From positions 1 to 24,150 of IMG/VR virus record IMGVR_UViG_3300046750_000065: a stretch of DNA of 24,150 nt. One strand, written 5' to 3'. This stretch comes from a virus. Numbering within the stretch: position 1 is the stretch's first letter; every line of letters begins with the position of its first letter. Under the pieces are notes generated by a model that ran no database searches, had not been told where the DNA came from, and saw nothing but the letters and a program-made list of their open reading frames with translations. Position numbers and translations under genes: made by a program. This document shows, piece by piece, positions 12,999 to 18,902 of the stretch.

Positions 12999-13665
12999 CG
13001 AAAACAACAACGTATATAGAATGGGAAATAACAATATGACAAACATACATAAGAAGTTACACAACGCTTGTAATCATGCAAGTGGTGTAAGAAAAGCAAG
13101 TAAGGTTAAAGGTATGCCTTTTAATCCTTTACTTCATGATGATGTACAAAGAGTTGCAATGGAAGCTCTATTAAAAAATAATTTATATCCAACCTGCAAT
13201 TACATTACAGATGTGACAGATAAATTTGTCGTAGTGACTTGTACTATGAGAATAACTGACATTGATGATCCAGCAAGTTTTGTTGTGATTGACGGATGTA
13301 CTGCCATGGGTGGTTTAGATAAATACGGAACGGGTCAAGCAATGTCATACAGTAAAAAGTATGCGTTCTTAAATGCACTCAATCTAAAAACAGGAATGGA
13401 TTTAGAAGATGGTTATAATGCAAAACCATTTGAGCAAAATTCTGTGGAGCAATCTACAGAACCTACCTATCTTGATGATGAGATAGATGTAGAAGAGATC
13501 ATTAACAGGATCGAACAAACTAAAACTGAAAAACAATTAGCTTCGGTTAAAAGTCAAGTGAGATCAGTTGTTAATCATCTCAAAAATAATAACTTCAAAG
13601 CATACGAACAGATCAGAGATGTAAGTAGTAAGCATGAAGTCAAACTAACAAATAATCAACAGTAG
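12991..13665 (+). CDS. erf: ERF-family single-strand annealing protein
   Basis: This 224-aa protein fits the ERF annealing family. The N-terminal half runs from KLHNACNHASGVRKASK through VTCTMRITDIDDPAS. The family signature is at 111-124: KYGTGQAMSYSKKY, the G-x-G-x-A-x-(S/T)-Y-x-x-(R/K)-Y segment, followed by FLNALNLKTGMDLEDG. The C-terminal ~75 residues are acidic then basic and helical. It would anneal single strands made by the upstream nuclease, aiding recombination-dependent replication and concatemer formation. The ATG at 12991 (GGGG 5 nt upstream) lies within the nuclease gene's last codons. Confidence 0.88.
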   Translation: MSSENNNVYRMGNNNMTNIHKKLHNACNHASGVRKASKVKGMPFNPLLHDDVQRVAMEALLKNNLYPTCNYITDVTDKFVVVTCTMRITDIDDPASFVVIDGCTAMGGLDKYGTGQAMSYSKKYAFLNALNLKTGMDLEDGYNAKPFEQNSVEQSTEPTYLDDEIDVEEIINRIEQTKTEKQLASVKSQVRSVVNHLKNNNFKAYEQIRDVSSKHEVKLTNNQQ

Positions 13666-13687
13666 TTGATATAACTAAGGAGTAAAC

Positions 13688-13990
13688 ATGGATAATCAAT
13701 CCGACAAGATATACATCAACCTAACCAAGAATAAAGATTGGAAGTCTCCAACAGATAAACTTCCAGTTTATATTGGTCCTAAAAATATGAAACATCCAGA
13801 TAAGAACTGGACTATTGGGGTCAATATTGGTGGCAAGTGGTATAACCAAGCTGCGTTCCCGTCAAAAGATCAAGACGGCAATGTCAAGGAAGGAGAATTG
13901 ACAGTAATTTTAACACCGAGTGGAGCAGGAGCAAGTAAAAATGCCTTTGCAAAACCAAGTGAAGGTGCTAATAACGAATATACCTTTTAA
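13688..13990 (+). CDS. Beta-rich protein next to the annealing gene, 100 aa
   Basis: AAGGAG precedes the ATG by 6 nt. The sequence has KLPVYIGPKNMKHPDKNWTI, GVNIGGKWYNQAAFPSKDQD and GELTVILTPSG, suggesting a small beta fold with Gly turns, ending in a Gly/Asn-rich tail closing with EYTF. I do not recognise the family. A single-strand DNA-binding role would fit the place (right after ERF) and the aromatic C-terminus, but the tail lacks the usual acidic -DDxxPF. This is a guess only. Confidence 0.72.
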   Translation: MDNQSDKIYINLTKNKDWKSPTDKLPVYIGPKNMKHPDKNWTIGVNIGGKWYNQAAFPSKDQDGNVKEGELTVILTPSGAGASKNAFAKPSEGANNEYTF

Positions 13991-14009
13991 CTTAGGCTAA
14001 AGGGTATCC

Positions 14010-14058
14010 AGCAGGGTGGGGTTTTTTTTCCCTTTCTAATCGTTTTCCCCACCTTGCT
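14010..14058 (+). repeat. Long inverted repeat with T-rich loop
   Basis: AGCAGGGTGGGG (14010-14021) and CCCCACCTTGCT (14047-14058) are complementary over 12 positions with one G-T pair. The loop of 25 nt starts with eight T. This G/C-rich structure is exceptional in an AT-rich genome and fills the gap between the 100-aa gene and the DUF3310-like gene. The T run lies in the loop and not after the stem, so it is not a standard intrinsic terminator as read; a smaller GGGG-T8-CCC hairpin could form instead. It may be a structured RNA, a transcription pause or terminator variant, or a DNA element. Confidence 0.68.
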
Positions 14059-14073
14059 AAAACAGGATTTAGT

Positions 14074-14283
14074 ATGACAGATAATATAAAAGAACCATCA
14101 CACTACACAGCAAACAAGATTGAACCTATTGATTTTATAATTAAAAATGAATTTGATTTTTGTGAAGGCAATGTAATTAAGTATATTTCTAGATACAAAA
14201 GAAAAAATGGTATCGAGGATCTTAAAAAAGCTAAACAGTATATAGATTTTTTGATCAAAAAAGAAGTTGAAAAAACTAAATAA
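14074..14283 (+). CDS. DUF3310-like protein
   Basis: The 69-aa protein starts with EPSHYTANKIEPIDFIIKNE and continues CEGNVIKYISRYKRKNGIED, then LKKAKQYIDFLIKKE. This is the full DUF3310 pattern: P-x-H-Y, IEpiDfI, GNviKYi-x-R-(y/h)-K-x-K-x-G-x-e-DLkKA-x-x-Yl-x-x-l. The family is very common in phages and sometimes described as nucleotide-kinase related, but its function is not established. It lies in the replication operon, 2 nt before the next gene. Confidence 0.9.
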   Translation: MTDNIKEPSHYTANKIEPIDFIIKNEFDFCEGNVIKYISRYKRKNGIEDLKKAKQYIDFLIKKEVEKTK

Positions 14284-14285
14284 GT

Positions 14286-14540
14286 ATGACAAAATTTAAA
14301 AGAATTATCAATGGAGAGTGTCATTTTGAAATGATCGAACTCTTTGATGATGTACAGAAAGCTGCAAACAACTCGAACAGAGGAGAGTTTGTAGAATGTA
14401 AGATCAACAATTTAAAGTTTGATTTTGCAACAGTAAAAAAGGAGCATGATGGAAGACATCAAGATGCGTCTGCAGAAGCTAAAGGATCAACAAGAGAAGA
14501 AACACTCAAAGTATCTGGAAGCAAAACACAAAGTAAATAA
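14286..14540 (+). CDS. Hypothetical protein, 84 aa, overlapping the next gene
   Basis: It starts 2 nt after the DUF3310-like stop. Residues 1-53 (TKFKRIINGECHFEMIELFD, then NRGEFVECKINNLKFDFATV) look like a strand-helix-strand fold. From about residue 55 onward the frame overlaps the next gene by 92 nt and becomes a Gly/Ser/Lys/Glu-rich, low-complexity tail, probably unconstrained. No family is recognised. Confidence 0.52.
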   Translation: MTKFKRIINGECHFEMIELFDDVQKAANNSNRGEFVECKINNLKFDFATVKKEHDGRHQDASAEAKGSTREETLKVSGSKTQSK

Positions 14541-14613
14541 GTATCAACAAGATTCTTATAAATTACTTTGGCAAATAGAGCAGACAAAAGAACAGTTAAT
14601 GGCATATAAATAG
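14449..14613 (+). CDS. Small coiled-coil protein, 54 aa
   Basis: AAAAAAGGAGC precedes two adjacent in-frame ATGs (14446 and 14449), and I use the second. The product is one long charged helix: MEDIKMRLQKLKDQQEKKHS, then KHKVNKYQQDSYKLLWQIEQ, ending KEQLMAYK. It resembles short helical phage proteins with an LLWQIEQ-like core. It overlaps the previous gene by 92 nt in another frame, and its strong ribosome site argues that it is real. Confidence 0.6.
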   Translation: MEDIKMRLQKLKDQQEKKHSKYLEAKHKVNKYQQDSYKLLWQIEQTKEQLMAYK

Positions 14614-14661
14614 TCATTAACGTAATGATTGAAAAAAAAGAAAGGAAACTGTAGGGGATCT

Positions 14662-15195
14662 ATGACCATAAATGTAAGTCAACACTATAATAAACACATA
14701 AAACACTTAGACCAAAACACATTTGTATACAAAGTTAAGAAAGCATTTTACCTTCTTACGAACCAAGAAGAAAGATTATATGAGGTAGGGTTCTCGGAAG
14801 GATTTTTATATGCTGCAAAACTTTTACAGAAACAATCTATTGATGATAGTAATAAGAAAATAATTGGAGTTGTTTACAAAAATGCAAACTTAAAAACTGT
14901 TAATACAATAGTAGATAAAGTTTGTGAAAAATATCTTGTAAGTAAACATGATGTGTTTGGTAAAGGTAGAACTAGAGATGTAGTTAGAACAAGAAGCATA
15001 CTTTATAATCTTTTACATGAAGAATATAATGTAAGTATCTCGTCTATTGGAAGAGTGTTTGGTCAAGATCACACTACAGTTTTACATTCACTAAACAATA
15101 AACAAAACAAGTCTAGATATTGGGGTAGCGAATATTCTATCTGGAAAGAGTATGAAAATTTAAAAACAGAATTGTTGCCAATAACTACTTCTTAA
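14662..15195 (+). CDS. DnaA domain IV-like DNA-binding protein
   Basis: The start is the ATG at 14662, with AGGGGA 4 nt upstream, giving 177 aa; a TTG at 14629 is less likely. Residues 75-150 form a DnaA C-terminal-type helix-turn-helix: KNANLKTVNTIVDKVCEKYL, then DVFGKGRTRDVVRTRSILYN, and IGRVFGQDHTTVLHS (129-143), very close to the DnaA signature G-x-x-F-(G/N)-x-(R/Q)-D-H-(T/S)-T-V-x-x-(A/S). No AAA+ ATPase domain is present, and the N-terminal ~70 residues (FYLLTNQEERLYEVGFSEGF) are different. In DnaA this domain reads DnaA boxes, so this protein could bind such sites or compete with host DnaA. It ends convergently, overlapping the opposite gene by 11 nt. Confidence 0.82.
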   Translation: MTINVSQHYNKHIKHLDQNTFVYKVKKAFYLLTNQEERLYEVGFSEGFLYAAKLLQKQSIDDSNKKIIGVVYKNANLKTVNTIVDKVCEKYLVSKHDVFGKGRTRDVVRTRSILYNLLHEEYNVSISSIGRVFGQDHTTVLHSLNNKQNKSRYWGSEYSIWKEYENLKTELLPITTS

Positions 15196-15346
15196 ATCCA
15201 GACTTCATATTCTTATAAGCCTTTGCAGATATAGTAGACTTCTTTTTAGAGTTTGATGTACCAGCTCGTTTTTTCTTATTAATATTATAGTACAAACCTT
15301 TTTTAGCGATCTTACCAGATTTAGTTTTGTGATAACCTTTTTTCAT
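15185..15346 (-). CDS. Basic mini-protein (MKKGYHKTKSGKIAKKG type)
   Basis: This 53-aa, very lysine-rich protein begins MKKGYHKTKSGKIAKKGLYY and continues RAGTSNSKKKSTISAKAYKN, ending MKSGFKK. The KAGTS-S-K-STIS-AYxNM layout is one I recall from small proteins of pelagiphages. It is TAATG-coupled to the gene before it. A DNA-binding or virion-DNA-condensing role is plausible from charge alone and not shown. Confidence 0.7.
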   Translation of the reverse strand: MKKGYHKTKSGKIAKKGLYYNINKKKRAGTSNSKKKSTISAKAYKNMKSGFKK

Positions 15347-15447
15347 TACTTCTTCTTTTTAGATTTTTTAATTTTTTTTTGTAAAAATTTTGGCAGAGTT
15401 TTCTGCTTAGCTGTTAGCTTACTTTTACCTTTTGACTTACCATACAT
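15346..15447 (-). CDS. Basic mini-protein (LTAKQKxLPKxLQ type), 33 aa
   Basis: AAAGGAGAA lies just before the ATG at 15447. The product starts MYGKSKGKSKLTAKQKTLPK, continues FLQKKIKKSKKKK and ends. The LTAKQKxLPxxLQ core is a short motif I recognise from small proteins of many marine phages. The TAA overlaps the next ATG by one base. The clear ribosome site and motif make it more credible than its length suggests. Confidence 0.65.
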   Translation of the reverse strand: MYGKSKGKSKLTAKQKTLPKFLQKKIKKSKKKK

Positions 15448-15649
15448 AATTGTTCTCCTTTTGTTGATTCATTTTTACCACACAATGTTTATCAAAACAA
15501 CTACCATCTTTACCATCATGGCAAAAGTATTGTTTCTTATGGGTTACAATCCAACCTCCTGCATCACTCATGAGCATCTTCTTGCACCACACACAGTAGC
15601 CACAGATTAATGATTGTTGTATTGGTTTCTTCCAACCTTTTTTCTTCAC
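15437..15649 (-). CDS. Cysteine-rich small protein (zinc-binding-like), 70 aa
   Basis: It starts at a GTG (15649) that overlaps the preceding TGA (GTGA), so translation is probably coupled. The sequence has CGYCVWCKK (16-24), then HKKQYFCHDG and CFDKHC: six cysteines and three histidines in 70 residues, arranged as CxxCxxC plus C-x(n)-C-x3-HC. A metal-binding fold is likely. No family is recognised. Confidence 0.65.
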   Translation of the reverse strand: MKKKGWKKPIQQSLICGYCVWCKKMLMSDAGGWIVTHKKQYFCHDGKDGSCFDKHCVVKMNQQKENNYVW

Positions 15650-15765
15650 TTCTTTTTCTTTTTTCTCTTACTAAAGTTAGTAAAGTCAAAGGTAAATAAA
15701 TCATCTACCTTTTTAAATTGATTATCCATCCAACCAAATAACTTGTAAACTAATTTGTCTAGCAT
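15646..15765 (-). CDS. Small protein with basic tail, 39 aa
   Basis: The ORF runs from an ATG inside the end of the DUF6321-like gene to a TGA that overlaps the next gene's GTG. The sequence starts MLDKLVYKLFGWMDNQFKKV, continues DDLFTFDFTNFSK and ends R-K-K-K-K-K. The N-terminal half is an amphipathic helix. It fills exactly the gap between two likely genes. Confidence 0.5.
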   Translation of the reverse strand: MLDKLVYKLFGWMDNQFKKVDDLFTFDFTNFSKRKKKKK

Positions 15766-16040
15766 TTCCATCTTCGTCTTGCCTGTCTTATTCTTGAATT
15801 AGGATCGTTCCTAGTTTTAGCTGATGATCTTTTAAGTTGACCTGCACTTCTTGCACAATATGACTTACGTCTTTTAGCAGCTTTAGATCCTGCTTTTACT
15901 TTACCAGTTACTGCTGTCTTTAATTTAGAACCTGGATTAGCACGTCTATATCTTGCAACACCTTTAGCGGTCATACCAGCTCCAGACTTTGTGGGTCTGT
16001 AGTTTGCGTTCTTACCTTTGGTAGTTTTTCTGATAGCCAT
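15759..16040 (-). CDS. Highly basic DUF6321-like protein
   Basis: This 93-aa protein begins MAIRKTTKGKNANYRPTKSG and continues AGMTAKGVARYRRANPGSKL, with a tail of GSKAAKRRKSYCARSAGQLK and DPNSRIRQARRRWKC. This is nearly the whole DUF6321 pattern (NYRPTKSGAGMT..GVxxYRRxNPGSKLKTAVT, then RRKSxCARSAGQ, then DPNSRxxxARRRWxC), a family widespread in marine phages. It has more than 25 Lys/Arg residues. Binding of nucleic acid, perhaps in the virion, is the obvious guess, but I know no experiment. Confidence 0.9.
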   Translation of the reverse strand: MAIRKTTKGKNANYRPTKSGAGMTAKGVARYRRANPGSKLKTAVTGKVKAGSKAAKRRKSYCARSAGQLKRSSAKTRNDPNSRIRQARRRWKC

Positions 16041-16042
16041 AA

Positions 16043-16264
16043 TTATTCTTCTACTATTTTTTTAATAGCTTTGCTACCATCAATATTTTCTTCAAGTTCT
16101 GCTTTTACTTTGCCACACTTATATTCAATATTACTATTCGCATCACGTTCAGCAACACGTTTACCTTTTAGGCAATCAGACATAGCAGGTTGTATTCTGT
16201 GTTCAGTTAATTCACCTGCCACAAACATACATAAAGCAACCACGCTACTAATGACTGTTTCCAT
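16043..16264 (-). CDS. Small membrane-anchored protein (ELTEHRIQPAMSDC type)
   Basis: The 73-aa product starts METVISSVVALCMFVAGELT, a signal-anchor or short transmembrane helix, followed by EHRIQPAMSDCLKGKRVAER and then NSNIEYKCGKVKAELEENID. Two conserved-looking cysteines flank a charged region. I recognise the ELTEHRIQPAMSDCLKGKR stretch from marine myo- and podoviruses, of unknown function. It lies in the lysis-side part of the late operon, so an envelope role is plausible. Confidence 0.75.
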   Translation of the reverse strand: METVISSVVALCMFVAGELTEHRIQPAMSDCLKGKRVAERDANSNIEYKCGKVKAELEENIDGSKAIKKIVEE

Positions 16265-16610
16265 TTTGTCTTACCTTATCTTTTAAATGCTCAACATCAG
16301 CTAACGCTTTATCTAATTGATCTCTTAAAAATTGTATATTAACTTTATTCGTCATGTTTTGTTCTTGAGTCAATTCTAATTTTTCTGTTGTCTTATATAA
16401 ATCTTCTATCAACATATATTGTTCTTGATCAGTTGGTAGTTGTTCAGATTTTTTAAGTAGATCAGCTTGGAATAATTCTCTTGATGTCTCTAAACTTGTA
16501 AGTCTGGCAGTAACTTCTGTGTATGCAAACACACCCATAGCAACAGCTACAACGATACCAACCATATTTTTAATTGGCATAGCAACAGATGTACTTTCTG
16601 ACAATTTCAT
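16248..16610 (-). CDS. Membrane protein with coiled-coil tail (MKLSESTSVxMPIKN type)
   Basis: This 120-aa protein has MKLSESTSVAMPIKNMVGIV at the start, a single transmembrane helix (about 12-30) and then a long heptad-like coiled coil (SLETSRELFQADLLKKSEQL through ADVEHLKDKVRQ). PTDQEQYMLIEDLY sits in the middle. I recall the KLSESTSVSMPIRN start from cyanophage and pelagiphage proteins of unknown function. A spanin-like or holin-associated role is possible from topology but unproven. It overlaps the next gene by 17 nt. Confidence 0.78.
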   Translation of the reverse strand: MKLSESTSVAMPIKNMVGIVVAVAMGVFAYTEVTARLTSLETSRELFQADLLKKSEQLPTDQEQYMLIEDLYKTTEKLELTQEQNMTNKVNIQFLRDQLDKALADVEHLKDKVRQNGNSH

Positions 16611-16696
16611 CTAGGTGGTCCTCCAAAGAAAGCAAGAAGTATAAACATAATAATTAATGCTCCTGTAAAATAATAATTCATATAGGCGTACTCCAT
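16607..16696 (-). CDS. 29-aa membrane mini-protein ending GGPPR
   Basis: The sequence starts MEYAYMNYYFTGALIIMFIL and ends LAFFGGPPR. It is one hydrophobic helix with a charged last residue. The stop is ATGA-coupled to the next gene. The GGPPR end is a pattern I recall from short phage membrane peptides. A holin-accessory role is possible but not supported by sequence. Confidence 0.5.
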   Translation of the reverse strand: MEYAYMNYYFTGALIIMFILLAFFGGPPR

Positions 16697-16698
16697 TA

Positions 16699-16836
16699 TT
16701 ATCTACCTTGACCTAAATATCGATTAGTATTTTTTTGGCGTTTCTCATGCTTATTCATAGACTTTTTGTGTTGACCTGGTCCACGCTTCTTAGGTTTATC
16801 TCTAGGTATAAAATGTGTAAACTTTTGCTTTGCCAT
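16699..16836 (-). CDS. Basic mini-protein (KFTHFIPRDKPKKRGPGQHK type), 45 aa
   Basis: The product begins MAKQKFTHFIPRDKPKKRGP, then GQHKKSMNKHEKRQ and ends RYLGQGR. The KFTHFIPRD..KKRPGxHKK..NKHEK motif is conserved in many marine phages, in my memory, without a known function. It is TAATG-coupled to the gene before it. About half the residues are Lys/Arg/His, consistent with nucleic-acid binding. Confidence 0.75.
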   Translation of the reverse strand: MAKQKFTHFIPRDKPKKRGPGQHKKSMNKHEKRQKNTNRYLGQGR

Positions 16837-16949
16837 TACTTCTTCTTCTTTTTATATTTCTTTTTCTTCTTACCTGTTTGTTGTGAAAGAAGTGTGGGTT
16901 TCTTTTTACTATACCTTGATACCATCATTGTAGATATTCGATTGCTCAT
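16836..16949 (-). CDS. Basic mini-protein, 37 aa
   Basis: The sequence starts MSNRISTMMVSRYSKKKPTL and ends with a run of lysines split by one tyrosine. The stop overlaps the next ATG by one base. The first 20 residues look specific; the tail is poly-lysine. It is coupled in a chain of small basic genes. Confidence 0.55.
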   Translation of the reverse strand: MSNRISTMMVSRYSKKKPTLLSQQTGKKKKKYKKKKK

Positions 16950-16951
16950 TA

Positions 16952-17047
16952 CTATATAATAATTGCAATGATCAAAATAACAACAACAACTGCTATTGCT
17001 TTTTTATGCTCTTCCACAAAATGTGGGATATGATCTTTTAAGTTCAT
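16952..17047 (-). CDS. 31-aa membrane mini-protein
   Basis: The product starts MNLKDHIPHFVEEHKKAIAV and ends with a run of Val/Ile/Leu, giving a charged amphipathic N-terminus and one short transmembrane helix. The ATG overlaps the previous stop (ATGA), directly behind the holin-like gene. It could be a holin partner or antiholin by position, but there is no sequence evidence for that. Confidence 0.5.
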   Translation of the reverse strand: MNLKDHIPHFVEEHKKAIAVVVVILIIAIII

Positions 17048-17427
17048 TTCTTTCCTCCTTTAAATATTTGTGTTCCTTTTATACCATAGATACTTGCCAC
17101 GACAAGAATCCATAAATTTGTAAACCAGCTAGGAAGCGATTGGAAATGTTCAAAAAAAATTTTAATTTTATCCATAGCTTGAGCATCATCTGAAAAAACT
17201 CCATACGCTAAAACCAAAATTGGAAGTGTCAATATTACGAGAACCGCTTCATCCTTGTAATCTGATTGTCTAGCTTCTAAAAGTTTACCAGAATATTCTA
17301 GCTCACCACTAGCCATTTTCTCTGCGTGTTTAGCTTGTGCATTAGCCATCATCATTTTAGTTTCTTGTTTCTTTTTATAAATATGACTACCAGCATTTAC
17401 CGCTAATTTAATTGCACTTAACCACAT
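17044..17427 (-). CDS. Two-transmembrane protein, probable holin
   Basis: The product is 127 aa. After a basic helical N-terminus (IKLAVNAGSHIYKKKQETKM), there is a charged helix containing EARQSDYKDEAVLV, then two membrane helices (about 61-78 and 102-117) and a basic tail ending FKGGKK. The E-x-R-x-x-D-x-x-DE before the first helix resembles the gene-transfer-agent-type holin family. It lies next to the endolysin gene, overlapping by 10 nt, the usual place for a holin. The call rests on context and topology. Confidence 0.72.
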   Translation of the reverse strand: MWLSAIKLAVNAGSHIYKKKQETKMMMANAQAKHAEKMASGELEYSGKLLEARQSDYKDEAVLVILTLPILVLAYGVFSDDAQAMDKIKIFFEHFQSLPSWFTNLWILVVASIYGIKGTQIFKGGKK

Positions 17428-17891
17428 CTTATGTCTCCTAGTATTGGTTTGTATTTCGTCTTACCATCTTCTTTAAAAGCTCTCAAGAATTGTTTTCTAG
17501 GTTTATCTGCAACACTACAATGCACCCAACCACTTGAAGGCTCACCAATCGTATAAAACTCAAGGATCATTTGATCCCAACCCTCTATATTATCTTTTAT
17601 CCAATAAGCAAGTTCAGCATTATCTGTGCCTGGACATTCAAAATCAACCGCTTCAGCTTTGCTATGTTGGCTATTAATTGAGCTACCTATCTTAACGCAT
17701 AGCTGCTCACTACGAAATCCAGAAGTTATTATAACAACACCAAACTTATCTCTAACTGGTTGCAATAAAGTCTCGCAAAGGTTTTGTAGTTTAGCAATCT
17801 GATCTGAGTTAGGTTCATTAGGTATACCCAATCTAATTGCTGTGTCTGATTTAGTTAGTTCTTGTAGTGTAAAATTTTCTGATAATTTCAT
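17418..17891 (-). CDS. Endolysin, M15-type peptidase
   Basis: This 157-aa protein fits Peptidase_M15_3, zinc peptidases that cut peptidoglycan peptide bridges. The motif is complete: TSGFRSEQLCVKIGSSINSQ leads to SQHSKAEAVDFE with H76 and D83, and GWVHCSV gives H124; E111 in LEFY may be the general base. The start MKLSENFTLQELTKSDTAIR is typical of the family (F(T/S)L.EL..S.tA...gI.N.P). No signal peptide is visible, so it would need a holin for export, which fits the overlapping two-TM gene. It is ATGA-coupled to the nuclease-like gene upstream. Confidence 0.92.
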   Translation of the reverse strand: MKLSENFTLQELTKSDTAIRLGIPNEPNSDQIAKLQNLCETLLQPVRDKFGVVIITSGFRSEQLCVKIGSSINSQHSKAEAVDFECPGTDNAELAYWIKDNIEGWDQMILEFYTIGEPSSGWVHCSVADKPRKQFLRAFKEDGKTKYKPILGDIRCG

Positions 17892-18190
17892 TCGTATATA
17901 ATCCTTACGTTAAGTTTCTTTTGCTCTTTGGTTGTACCTCTACATATAAATGATCCTTTAAGGTTTCTTTTATATCCATCTTTTGCAACATAACTGTCAA
18001 CTTTTCTATAGTTCTTAGATTTAACATCGTAAGCAGTATACTCACCTGTGGTCATATTTAAAGTAACAATATCTACTGGACCAAGACCACCAACTGGTGC
18101 AAATACTATTAAATTAGGATCTTCAGCAAGACGCAGCTGTGCTTTTAATTCTGAGGTTAGACCAGTAACTGCTTTCTTTCTTCTAGCCAT
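17888..18190 (-). CDS. Small PD-(D/E)XK-like nuclease
   Basis: The product is 100 aa. LTSELKAQLRLAEDPNLIVF is followed by APVGGLGPVDIVTLNMTTGE (D40) and YTAYDVKSKNYRK, where D55-V-K57 supplies the (D/E)-x-K. The G-P-x-D-I-V-x-(x)n-x-D-V-K layout is that of small resolvase- or Hjc-like nucleases, and I recall this family from marine phages. All three catalytic positions are present. It lies within the lysis region but is not a lysis gene by sequence; DNA repair, resolution or packaging are all possible. Confidence 0.65.
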   Translation of the reverse strand: MARRKKAVTGLTSELKAQLRLAEDPNLIVFAPVGGLGPVDIVTLNMTTGEYTAYDVKSKNYRKVDSYVAKDGYKRNLKGSFICRGTTKEQKKLNVRIIYE

Positions 18191-18203
18191 AAAGACCTCA
18201 AAG

Positions 18204-18398
18204 TTAAAGTTTTTGAAATAGTATAACTATAATTGTAAACATACCACCTATTAAAGCTGACATAGCATAGTATAGATGTTTCTTAATATCTTTAATTTCT
18301 GATTCTATATTGTTAATTTTTTGGTGGGTTTGTTTCTGCATGATACGACATAATTTCTCGTGTGATTCTATTTTTTCTAACGCAATATTCTTAGGCAT
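18204..18398 (-). CDS. Coiled coil plus one transmembrane helix (XhlA-like)
   Basis: I choose the ATG at 18398 (MPKNIALEKIESHEKLCRIM, 64 aa), preceded by GGTGA, over an upstream ATG at 18416. A helical segment HEKLC...QKINNIESEIKDIKKH leads to one C-terminal membrane helix, AMSALIGGMFTIIVILF. The HEk(i/l)Cxx...i...ik.i...L then TM layout resembles haemolysin XhlA-type phage proteins. Those can work with holins. The short length makes the family call tentative. Confidence 0.6.
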   Translation of the reverse strand: MPKNIALEKIESHEKLCRIMQKQTHQKINNIESEIKDIKKHLYYAMSALIGGMFTIIVILFQKL

Positions 18399-18606
18399 CT
18401 TCACCTTTAACTTCATTGCAGAAATAAGTTACATATAATTTATCTTTGTTAAATGCTTCTATGTTTTCGTTAGTAACTTTAATCGTTGCTATCGCACCTG
18501 CTTTAGTACAATCTGTCCAGGTTTTAAAATGTATTGGTGGTACTGATGTGTTGTTACACAAACCTGTGATCGCTGAACAGATCGTATAAGCCAACACAAA
18601 TTTCAT
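18391..18606 (-). CDS. Small secreted cysteine-containing protein
   Basis: The 71-aa product has an N-terminal signal-like hydrophobic stretch, MKFVLAYTICSAITGLCNNT, then a mature-like part with TWTDCTKAGAIATIKVTNEN and YVTYFCNEVKGED. Four cysteines are present, two of them in the exported part. It looks like a small periplasmic protein. No family is recognised. Its start overlaps the preceding stop in TAATG. Confidence 0.65.
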   Translation of the reverse strand: MKFVLAYTICSAITGLCNNTSVPPIHFKTWTDCTKAGAIATIKVTNENIEAFNKDKLYVTYFCNEVKGEDA

Positions 18607-18902
18607 TATGGTTTAGGTGTATCTGCTTTCACTTTAGCAATAGCATCTTCCCAGTTAGTAGTACCATTAACCTTATCCCAGTATTGCATATCTAACTGTT
18701 CTTGTATTGATGGATAAACTCTATCTCTTTGATATTGGTTAGCATCATACTCTGCTTGTAGTTCTGTCATCTTAGCTTCTATGTCAGCTACTGGTATAGG
18801 TGTTGTTCCATTTAACCAAGTTATTTGATTTATGTCATCTGCATTAACAACAACTTCTGCATTAGGATTTATTTTTAATATTGCTTTTGTTATATTGCTC
18901 AT
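18606..18902 (-). CDS. Tail assembly chaperone-like small protein (Phage_tail_APC type)
   Basis: The product is 98 aa. The second half has YDANQYQRDRVYPSIQEQLD, then MQYWDKVNGTTNWEDAIAKV, ending KADTPKP. The Y-x-R-x-R-x-x-x-YPS-I-x-(D/E)QLDM-x-(Y/F)WD-x-x-x-GTxxW-x-x-x-I-x-x-VKa-x-(x)PKP pattern is that of small tail-fibre-associated phage proteins. It follows directly on the tail adhesin genes, consistent with helping fibre folding. The ATG shares a base with the preceding stop. Confidence 0.82.
   Translation of the reverse strand: MSNITKAILKINPNAEVVVNADDINQITWLNGTTPIPVADIEAKMTELQAEYDANQYQRDRVYPSIQEQLDMQYWDKVNGTTNWEDAIAKVKADTPKP

Noticed and set aside
14010-14058. Calling this a standard rho-independent terminator
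   Set aside because: The T run is inside the loop and the right arm is followed by AAAACAGG, not by T residues.
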